Made by a program: the position numbers and the translations under genes. Of a stretch of 5,183 nt of DNA, positions 1-4,999 are shown piece by piece (positions within the stretch are counted from its first letter, which is position 1; every line of letters starts with the position of its first letter). Origin of the DNA: an uncultured Oscillospiraceae bacterium (lineage in GTDB: Bacteria; Bacillota; Clostridia; Oscillospirales; Ruminococcaceae); NCBI GenBank assembly GCA_958403605.1, contig CATXYA010000165.1, forward strand, positions 1-5,183, given 5' to 3'. The notes under the pieces were generated by a model. That model was not told the DNA's origin and ran no database searches. It saw only the letters and a list, made by a program, of their open reading frames with translations.

Positions 1-382
1 GTACGGCGCCGTCGGAAAGGTGCGGCGCGCTGGCGGCGTGCAGATCGGCCCGGGTGCAGTAGCAGGGGTATAACTCCGCCCGCTGCGCCAGCTGTTCCAG
101 CGCGGCGGCGTACACTTCGCTGCAGGCGCTTTGGGTGTAGGGGCCCGCCGGGCCGCCCACGTCCGGCCCCTCGTCCCAGGAAAGGCCCAGCCAGCACAGG
201 TCGTCCAGCAGCCGCGCCGCGTAGTCGGCCCGGCAGCGGGCCGGGTCCAGGTCCTCCATGCGCAGCACCAGCGCGCCGCCCGCGGCCTTGGCGGAAAGCC
301 AGGCCAGCAGCGCGCACCACAAATTGCCCAGGTGCAAAAAGCCCGTGGGGCTGGGCGCAAAGCGCCCGCGCACCTCATTCAT
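1..382 (-). CDS. gluQ: Glutamyl-Q tRNA(Asp) synthetase, N-terminal part (runs off left edge)
   Basis: Partial gene: 127 codons are visible and the C-terminus lies beyond base 1. The family activates glutamate and attaches it to queuosine at position 34 of tRNA(Asp); it resembles the catalytic half of glutamyl-tRNA synthetase without the anticodon-binding domain. Visible signatures are the class I start FAPSPTGFLHLGNL (residues 8-21, with HLGN as the HIGH motif), RMEDLDPAR (41-49; the EDLD form is typical of GluQRS, whereas GltX usually has EDTD), the WLGLSWDEG segment (64-72), and CYC (107-109), matching the first half of the GluQRS zinc site. The ATG at 382 overlaps the upstream nitroreductase stop (377-375) by 8 bases. 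No strong Shine-Dalgarno lies before it, so initiation probably relies on coupling. The C-terminal zinc ligands and the KMSKS-like loop cannot be checked here. A truncated GltX paralogue is the main alternative. Confidence 0.88.
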   Translation of the reverse strand, partial: MNEVRGRFAPSPTGFLHLGNLWCALLAWLSAKAAGGALVLRMEDLDPARCRADYAARLLDDLCWLGLSWDEGPDVGGPAGPYTQSACSEVYAAALEQLAQRAELYPCYCTRADLHAASAPHLSDGAV

Positions 383-1106
383 GCGGCAAAAAATCCCGCA
401 GGTATTCTTCCGCCGAGCGCGTCATTTCCAGGGAAAAATCGCTGTTGTATTTGCGCTGGCAAAAGGCCTGCATGCGCGCGGCGTAATCGGCTTCGGGCTC
501 GCGGGCGCGCCACATCGTCTCAAACAGCGGGGCCGTCACGTCGTAAGTATTCTCTCGCACGACGTACTGCGCGTCAAAGCGGGGCGGCTTGGGCCGCGCG
601 CGCTGCTGCTCGGTGGGATGGCCCAGCACCAGCATGGCCGCGGGCACCACAAAGGCGGGCAGGGCCAGCAGCTCCCGCATGGCCGCGCAGTTTTCCAAAA
701 CGTCTCCGATGTAGCAGCTGCCCAGGCCCAGGCTCTCGGCGGCCACCACCACGTTCTGTGCCGCAATGCAGGCGTCCGCCGCGGCCAGCAGCAAGTCGCC
801 CGCGCCCGGCGCGCGCGGGGCGCAGCCCGCGGTGGCAAAGGCCTCGTACCATTTGCGGCAGTCGGCCAAAAACACCAGCACCACCGGGGCGTCGGCAATA
901 AAAGCTTGGTGGTCGCACAGCGCGGCCAGGCGTTCTTTTTTGGCCGGGTCCGTCATGTCCAGGATGGTGCACAGCGTCTGGTTGCCCGCCGTGGGGGCCT
1001 GCAGGGCCGCGTCCAGGAGGGCGGCCTTGTCCGCCAGGGCCACGGGCTCGCCCGTAAAGATCCGCACGGATTTGCGCGCCTGCAGCGCGCGCAGCGTCTC
1101 GTTCAT
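375..1106 (-). CDS. NfsA/Frp-like nitroreductase family flavoprotein
   Basis: A 243-residue protein, close to the roughly 240 residues usual for NfsA/Frp-type FMN reductases, which use NAD(P)H to reduce flavins, nitro compounds or quinones in the cytoplasm. Visible family features are RKSVRIFTGEPV (residues 11-22, FMN phosphate contact), APTAGNQ (37-43), LCDHQAFIADAPVVLVFLAD (63-82), the helix with AAQNVVVAAESLGLGSCYIG (115-134), and the LALPAFVVPAAMLVLGHP stretch (147-164) followed by basic, proline-rich RARPKPP. The C-terminal tail (about 190-243) fits this longer subfamily. The frame is open to 1235, but the ATG at 1106 is preferred: GGAGGGAGA lies 7 bases upstream, and it forms an ATGA overlap with the acetyltransferase stop. 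The physiological substrate cannot be read from sequence. There is no sign of damage. Confidence 0.9.
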   Translation of the reverse strand: MNETLRALQARKSVRIFTGEPVALADKAALLDAALQAPTAGNQTLCTILDMTDPAKKERLAALCDHQAFIADAPVVLVFLADCRKWYEAFATAGCAPRAPGAGDLLLAAADACIAAQNVVVAAESLGLGSCYIGDVLENCAAMRELLALPAFVVPAAMLVLGHPTEQQRARPKPPRFDAQYVVRENTYDVTAPLFETMWRAREPEADYAARMQAFCQRKYNSDFSLEMTRSAEEYLRDFLPHE

Positions 1107-1717
1107 ATGTTCGTCTCCCTCCAGGTGATCAGCTGGGCCGCCCGCGCCAAAATGCGCCGTACCTCGCCGGGGTCCAGGTCGTAAAACGACACCGGGGGCG
1201 TGGGCTGCGGCACCGCGGGCGCCAGCGGCGTCCAAAAATAGGAAAGATCCAGCCAGGTGCCCGCCTTGTAGCCCGCGCCCGGCAGCCGCGCCAGCTCCCG
1301 AAAGCCCATGGCCTTGTGGAACAGGGCGCTGGCCTCGTTGGGGTGGGTGATGAGGGCATAGCAGTTGTGATAGCCCTGGCGGTACAGCAGCGCCAGCAGC
1401 GCGGCGTACAGCGCCTTGCCCACGTGGCGGCGGTGGGCGTCGGGGGAGAGGTAGATGGACACCTCGGCGTCCCAGTCATACCCGCGGCGCGCGCCGAAGC
1501 GCCCCGCATAAGCGTAGCCCAGCACCGCGCCGTTCACCTCCGCCACCAGCCAGGGGAAGCCGGCGGCCTGGTGCTCCTCCACCCGCCGGGCAAATTCCGG
1601 GCGGCTGGGCACCTCATATTCCCAGGAGGCCGTGGTGCGCTCCACATAGGGCGCGTACACCGCCAGCATCCGGCCCGCGTCCTGTGACGCCGCCGGCCGA
1701 AGGATCACATCCTGCAT
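1103..1717 (-). CDS. GNAT family N-acetyltransferase, phosphinothricin-acetyltransferase-like
   Basis: A 204-residue GNAT enzyme that would transfer acetyl from acetyl-CoA to an amine. It resembles the Pat/YncA-type group: ILRPAASQDAGRMLAVYAPYV (residues 5-25), TTASWEYEVPS (28-38), PWLVAEVNGAVLGYAYAG (55-72), WDAEVSIYLSPDAHRRHVGKALYAALL (82-108, strand 4 plus acetyl-CoA loop) and ITHPNEASALFHKAMGF (123-139). A tail with DLDPGEVRRILARAAQLI (180-197) extends beyond the core fold, as in longer Clostridial members. The acetyl-CoA loop reads HRRHVG where RGxGxG is usual. The frame is open to 1771, but the ATG at 1717 is chosen because GAGGGGGG sits 7 bases upstream and the family's start motif follows at once. 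It is the first gene of the leftward operon. The substrate is unknown; methionine sulfoximine or phosphinothricin are only family precedents. Confidence 0.88.
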   Translation of the reverse strand: MQDVILRPAASQDAGRMLAVYAPYVERTTASWEYEVPSRPEFARRVEEHQAAGFPWLVAEVNGAVLGYAYAGRFGARRGYDWDAEVSIYLSPDAHRRHVGKALYAALLALLYRQGYHNCYALITHPNEASALFHKAMGFRELARLPGAGYKAGTWLDLSYFWTPLAPAVPQPTPPVSFYDLDPGEVRRILARAAQLITWRETNI

Positions 1718-1763
1718 TCCAAATCCCCCCTCAGGGTAGCTTGTCCAATTTGGCACACGTTCA

Positions 1764-1776
1764 GGGAACATTTCCC
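1764..1776. promoter_or_regulatory. Small palindrome in the leader of the leftward operon
   Basis: GGGAA-CAT-TTCCC is a perfect 5-base inverted repeat, placed about 6-18 bases downstream of the predicted leftward transcription start. That is a sensible site for a repressor operator, but an arm of five bases can occur by chance. No known regulator is recognised. Confidence 0.25.
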
Positions 1777-1788
1777 ATACATGGTACT

Positions 1789-1817
1789 ATTATAGAAGGA
1801 TTCTCCGGATCGCACAA
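1789..1817 (-). promoter_or_regulatory. Sigma-70-type promoter for the leftward operon
   Basis: On the minus strand a perfect -10 TATAAT (1794-1789) lies 17 bases downstream of TTGTGC (1817-1812), which matches the -35 consensus only in its first three bases. Transcription would start near 1782, leaving a leader of about 65 bases before the acetyltransferase ATG at 1717. AT-rich DNA at 1831-1857 lies just upstream and could act as an UP-like element. Confidence 0.6.
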
Positions 1818-1889
1818 GAAATCAGGCGCAAATTTTAAAAGTTTCACGAAAATTTTCCAAATCCCCGCCCCGGAAAGGCGGCGGATGGC

Positions 1890-1918
1890 TGTACAAATCG
1901 TCCGTTTTGCAGTATATT
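1890..1918 (+). promoter_or_regulatory. Putative sigma-70-type promoter for the rightward operon
   Basis: TGTACA (1890-1895, four of six matches to TTGACA) is followed after exactly 17 bases by TATATT (1913-1918, five of six matches to TATAAT). A start near 1925 would give a short leader of about 26 bases before the acyltransferase ATG at 1951, which has AAGGTGGG at 1937-1944 as its ribosome binding site. This is the only well-spaced candidate close to the gene. Confidence 0.5.
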
Positions 1919-1950
1919 AAAAATAATATGGTTAAAAAGGTGGGCATTTC

Positions 1951-2706
1951 ATGGCGCTGCTGCGCACGATCGTCTGGTTTTTATACTTTTTTGGGGCGCT
2001 CATCGCCCTCATTCCCCGCATGAACAAGGCCCGGAAGCTGAAGGCTGCAAACGACCCCGGCGCCAAGGCCTATATCGACCATGATGTCCAGCACTGGGCG
2101 GCCACGCTGCTGAAGCTGGCGGGCGTCACTGTCACGGTGAAGGGGCTGGAAAATATCCCCAAGGACCGGGCGGTGGTCTTCACCCCCAACCACCAGGGCG
2201 ATTACGACATTCCCCTGCTGCTGGTGCATCTGGACGAGCCGCACGGCCTGGTGGCGAAGATCGAGACCAAAAAGATCCCCCTGGTGCGCAGCTGGATGGA
2301 ACTGCTGGACTGCGTGTTCATCGACCGCGAGAGCCCCCGCAAGGCCATGGAATCCATGCGGGCGGCGGGTGAGCTGCTGGCCGCGGGCAAAAGCATGATC
2401 GTCTTCCCTGAGGGGCACCGCTCCAAGGGCGACCACATGCTGGAATTCAAATCCGGCGCCTTCAAGATCGCCTGCAAGGCGGGCGCGCCCGTGGTGCCCG
2501 TGGCCATCGACGGCAGCTACAGGATCATGGAGGCCAACCACAACCTGATGAAGCCCGCCCATGTCAACATCACCGTGCTGCCCCCGTTGGAGACCGCCGG
2601 GCTGGACCGCACGGCCCAGCGCGCCTTGGGCGAGCAGGTGGCCGCCCTCATCGCCGCGGCCAAGGACGGAACTGAAATGGAAACGGAAAGAGGCATCGCG
2701 TTGTAA
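1951..2706 (+). CDS. plsC: 1-acyl-sn-glycerol-3-phosphate acyltransferase (PlsC/LPLAT family)
   Basis: A 251-residue member of the lysophospholipid acyltransferase family, which acylates position 2 of lysophosphatidic acid to make phosphatidic acid at the inner face of the membrane. A hydrophobic N-terminal segment (residues 5-22) probably anchors it. All four acyltransferase blocks are visible: NHQGDYD (80-86; H81 and D86 form the catalytic HX4D), KIPLVRSWMELLDCVFIDR (108-126, block II), FPEGHRS (152-158, block III, with H where T is usual) and VPVAIDGSY (182-190, block IV). Length is normal for the family. The ATG at 1951 has AAGGTGGG six bases upstream. Its stop TAA shares one base with the next ATG (TAATG), so it heads the five-gene unit. 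The acyl donor (acyl-CoA, acyl-ACP or acyl phosphate) and exact acceptor are inferred only from the family. Confidence 0.92.
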   Translation: MALLRTIVWFLYFFGALIALIPRMNKARKLKAANDPGAKAYIDHDVQHWAATLLKLAGVTVTVKGLENIPKDRAVVFTPNHQGDYDIPLLLVHLDEPHGLVAKIETKKIPLVRSWMELLDCVFIDRESPRKAMESMRAAGELLAAGKSMIVFPEGHRSKGDHMLEFKSGAFKIACKAGAPVVPVAIDGSYRIMEANHNLMKPAHVNITVLPPLETAGLDRTAQRALGEQVAALIAAAKDGTEMETERGIAL

Positions 2707-3443
2707 TGGCAAGTTACCAGTATACCCGCGGCGAGGCGCCCGAGCCCCAGCAGCCGCCCCAGCCGCAGGCGCCCATGACCAAAAAGCAGAAGTGGGAGAA
2801 TTTCTGGTTCTACCACAAATGGCACGTCATTCTCGCCCTGGTTCTTGTGGTCGTGGCGGCGATGTTCGTCAACGATTTCGTCAACCAGGAGCACCCGGAT
2901 TACCAGATCGGTGTCATCACCCACGGCACGCTGCCCACGGGCACGCTGGCCACGCTGGAGCAGCAGCTCGCCCAGTTCGCGGACGACCGCAACGGCGACG
3001 GCAAGGTGCAGGTGAGCTTGATGCAGTACGATTTCCCCGAGGAGGGCGACCCCAACACCATCATGGCCAGCACCACCCGCCTGTCGGGCGACCTGGAGGT
3101 GGGCGACTGCGCGTTCTACCTGGTGGACGACGTGGAATATTTCCAGGAGCGGTTCGGCTTCTTCGCCTATAACGACGGCACCCGCCCGCCCGAGGACGGC
3201 CCCTATGAATGGGACAAGCTGGGCGTTCCCTGGCAGGACTGCCCGGTGCTCACGCGGATGGATCTGGGCAAGGTGCCCACGCTGGGCGAGGGCGACGCCG
3301 GGGACGTGCAGGAGGTGCTGCAAAACTTCACGCTGGTAAAACGCATCGTGCAGGGCAGCGCCATTGAAAAGAAAGAAAAGGTGCTGGCCTATCTCGCCGA
3401 CGGCGAAAAGCTGTGGGACGCCATCACCGCGCGGGAGGGCTGA
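2706..3443 (+). CDS. Single-pass membrane-anchored protein of unknown function
   Basis: A 245-residue protein that I do not recognise by function. Its parts are a short proline/glutamine-rich cytoplasmic N-terminus (residues 1-24), a basic-aromatic stretch TKKQKWENFWFYHKWH (25-40), one transmembrane helix (about 40-56) and an acidic C-terminal domain of about 185 residues, probably outside the cell by the positive-inside rule. That domain contains DDRNGDGKVQV (93-103), which resembles the first half of a calcium-binding EF-hand loop but lacks an acidic residue at loop position 12. It has two cysteines (C135, C179) that could pair if exported. The helix is too far from the start and followed by no clear cleavage site, so it reads as an anchor rather than a cleaved signal. 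Similar KW..FW.YHKWH proteins occur, as I recall, in Oscillospirales. The ATG overlaps the plsC stop by one base; GGAAAGAGG lies 12 bases upstream. Confidence 0.8.
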   Translation: MASYQYTRGEAPEPQQPPQPQAPMTKKQKWENFWFYHKWHVILALVLVVVAAMFVNDFVNQEHPDYQIGVITHGTLPTGTLATLEQQLAQFADDRNGDGKVQVSLMQYDFPEEGDPNTIMASTTRLSGDLEVGDCAFYLVDDVEYFQERFGFFAYNDGTRPPEDGPYEWDKLGVPWQDCPVLTRMDLGKVPTLGEGDAGDVQEVLQNFTLVKRIVQGSAIEKKEKVLAYLADGEKLWDAITAREG

Positions 3444-3445
3444 GG

Positions 3446-3610
3446 ATGGGCAAAGTGATTTTGTTCGTCTGCCTGGCCGTGCTGGCAGCGGTGGCCTTGG
3501 TGCTGGTGCTGGTGTGCGCCGCGGCCTGGGCCGCGCGTTCGCACAGGCGGCCCACCCCCACCCAGCAGACGGAAAATCCCTATCGCCGCTTTTACGGCGG
3601 GGACCGATAA
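3446..3610 (+). CDS. Small single-pass membrane protein (54 residues)
   Basis: A 54-residue protein with one long hydrophobic helix (about residues 4-28, rich in V, L and A), then a basic turn AARSHRRPTP and a short polar tail ending NPYRRFYGGDR. The ATG at 3446 is supported by GGGAGGG six bases upstream and lies two bases after the stop of the preceding gene. An in-frame ATG at 3413 inside that gene lacks the same spacing and is less likely. With RSHRR after the helix the tail would stay in the cytoplasm. It is neither a recognised toxin nor a lipoprotein, since no lipobox is positioned at its start. Its place between two membrane-protein genes suggests a small partner subunit, but that is inference. 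Confidence 0.7.
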   Translation: MGKVILFVCLAVLAAVALVLVLVCAAAWAARSHRRPTPTQQTENPYRRFYGGDR

Positions 3611-3633
3611 AAGAAACGGAGAGAATCATAACC

Positions 3634-4440
3634 ATGGGACTGTTTTCACGCAATTTTGACCGGCCCGGCCCCGGCGTGCCCAAGGACGCGCCGCAGAAAA
3701 AGGGCTTCGCCCGCTTTTTTGAAATTCTGACGCGGGATTTTTCCACCATCTGGCGTGTCAGCCTGCTGCTGACGCTGTGCTGCATCCCCTTGGGGCTGGT
3801 GGTCAGCTTCGGTTGGGTGTACCGCCAATACCTGGGCATGCTGGCCATCGCCGCGGTGCTGTATATGCTGGCCGCGCTGCTGGTGGGCCCGGCGCTGTGC
3901 GCGGGCCACACCGTCCTCTTCAAGGCGGTCCGGGACATCCCCGGCTATTTCTGGCACGACTATAAAAAGGCCTGGAAATCCTGCTGGCGCCAGGCCGCGC
4001 CCGTCTCGGCGCTGTTCTGCGCCCTGGCGGCCATGGAGTGCATCTCCCTGGGCATGTTCTTCACCGTGGAGGAAAAGCCCTCGGCGTTCTTCCTGGGCTT
4101 TATCGTGCTGGGCATGTTGCTGGTCATCGGCATCTGGCTGATGGTGCTGGTGCAGATCGTCTATCTGGACATGGGCGTGTTCCCCATGGTGAAAAACGCG
4201 CTGCTGCTGTTCTTCGGCAAGGCCAAGCGCGTGCTGCCCGCCACGCTCATCATCCTGGCGGCGTTTTTCCTGGCGGCGGCGGTGTTTTCGCCGCTGCTGG
4301 ACCAGCTGCTCATCCTCCTGGGCGTGCCCGGTATGATCATGCTCATCGCCGATATGTGGGTCTGGCCCGTGCTGGACGAGGTGTTCAGCATCAGCCAGCT
4401 GCAGGCGGAAAAACAAAAGCAGGAAGAGGGGAACGGCTGA
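3634..4440 (+). CDS. Polytopic membrane protein, YesL/DUF624-like
   Basis: A 268-residue protein with about six transmembrane helices (approximately residues 40-61, 67-90, 121-142, 151-178, 199-218 and 220-244). It has a cytoplasmic N-terminus MGLFSRNFDRPGPGVPKDAP and a charged tail EKQKQEEGNG. The GPGV-K-DAP N-terminus and the overall plan resemble YesL/DUF624 membrane proteins, which have no firmly established biochemical role; in Bacillus, YesL lies among pectin-use genes. The frame is open further upstream, but the ATG at 3634 is chosen because GGAGAG sits ten bases before it, and an earlier start would overlap the 54-residue gene and the anchored-protein gene. The spacing from the 54-residue gene is 23 bases. 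The start of the VOC gene follows one base after the stop. A transporter role cannot be claimed from the sequence. Confidence 0.8.
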   Translation: MGLFSRNFDRPGPGVPKDAPQKKGFARFFEILTRDFSTIWRVSLLLTLCCIPLGLVVSFGWVYRQYLGMLAIAAVLYMLAALLVGPALCAGHTVLFKAVRDIPGYFWHDYKKAWKSCWRQAAPVSALFCALAAMECISLGMFFTVEEKPSAFFLGFIVLGMLLVIGIWLMVLVQIVYLDMGVFPMVKNALLLFFGKAKRVLPATLIILAAFFLAAAVFSPLLDQLLILLGVPGMIMLIADMWVWPVLDEVFSISQLQAEKQKQEEGNG

Positions 4441-4441
4441 C

Positions 4442-4822
4442 ATGGAATGGCGGGTGCATCACGTGGCGATCATCGCGTCTGATTACGCGGTCAGCAAACG
4501 CTTTTACACCGAGACGCTGGGCCTGCCCGTGCTGCGGGAGACCTACCGCGCCGGGCGGGATTCCTGGAAGCTGGACCTGGCGCTGGCGGACGGCGCCGAG
4601 CTGGAGCTGTTCAGTATGCCAGACCCGCCGCCCCGCGTGACGAACCCCGAGGCCGCGGGCCTGCGCCATCTGTGCTTTCGCGTGGACGACGTGGAGGCTG
4701 CGGCGGCGGAATTGGCCGCCAAGGGCGTGCCCTGCCAGCCCGTGCGCACGGACGAGGTCTCCGGCGGGCGCTTCACCTTCTTTTTCGACCCCGACGGCCT
4801 GCCGCTGGAGCTGCACGAATAA
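4442..4822 (+). CDS. YaeR-like VOC family (glyoxalase-fold) metalloprotein
   Basis: A 126-residue, single-domain vicinal oxygen chelate protein, closest in pattern to YaeR. It begins WRVHHVAIIASDYAVSKRFY (residues 3-22), followed by YRAGRDSWKLDLAL (35-48), ELELFSMPDPPPR (53-65), EAAGLRHLCFRVDDV (70-84) and RFTFFFDPDGLPLELHE (110-126). The expected metal ligands of the two beta-alpha-beta-beta-beta halves are all present: H7, E55, H76 and E123. The family includes glyoxalase I, dioxygenases and fosfomycin-resistance enzymes. YaeR itself has no settled substrate, so methylglyoxal detoxification is only a possibility. The ATG at 4442 follows the upstream stop by one base, with AGGAAGAGGGG ten bases before it. 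It is the last gene before the terminators and appears intact. Confidence 0.9.
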   Translation: MEWRVHHVAIIASDYAVSKRFYTETLGLPVLRETYRAGRDSWKLDLALADGAELELFSMPDPPPRVTNPEAAGLRHLCFRVDDVEAAAAELAAKGVPCQPVRTDEVSGGRFTFFFDPDGLPLELHE

Positions 4823-4833
4823 AGAGAAAATAG

Positions 4834-4865
4834 AAGCAGGGACGGCCAAGGCCGTCCCTGCTTTT
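4834..4865 (+). terminator. Rho-independent terminator of the rightward operon
   Basis: Twelve bases after the VOC stop, GCAGGGACGGCC (4836-4847) pairs perfectly with GGCCGTCCCTGC (4850-4861) around AA, and two A-T pairs extend the stem. TTTT (4862-4865) follows. The stem is long and GC-rich, although the T-run is short. Confidence 0.85.
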
Positions 4866-4870
4866 CGTAG

Positions 4871-4894
4871 AGGCGGCCATTGGCCGCCTTTTTT
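4871..4894 (+). terminator. Second tandem rho-independent terminator
   Basis: AGGCGGCC (4871-4878) pairs with GGCCGCCT (4882-4889) around the three-base loop ATT and is followed by an unbroken run TTTTTT (4889-4894). It lies only about five bases beyond the first terminator, so the two would act as a double stop. Alternatively, this hairpin is the first unit of the repeat-rich tail. Confidence 0.8.
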
Positions 4895-4999
4895 GCGCGC
4901 TTGTACCTTTGCGGGAAAAGGTAGGCGGCGTGCCGCCGCCTCTTGATTCCAAATGGGGCTTCGCCCCAAACCCCGTTGCATGGGCAACGCGCCAGCGCG

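Noticed and set aside
131..1184. Open frames on the + strand opposite the leftward operon
   Set aside because: They are arginine/alanine/glycine-rich shadows of gluQ, the nitroreductase and the acetyltransferase, which have clear family motifs on the minus strand.
1788..1793. TATTAT on the + strand as a shared, symmetric -10 for bidirectional transcription
   Set aside because: It overlaps the leftward -10 but has no good -35 at the right spacing, and it would give a leader of about 150 bases for plsC; the 1890-1918 promoter fits better.
1865..1881. CCGCC/GGCGG inverted repeat with a seven-base loop upstream of plsC
   Set aside because: The arms are only five GC bases, lie upstream of the predicted promoter, and are easily explained by chance in GC-rich DNA.
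2517..3938. Very long open frame (473 codons) on the minus strand
   Set aside because: It is antisense to three well-supported genes; long antisense frames are expected in GC-rich DNA, and its sequence shows no family motif.
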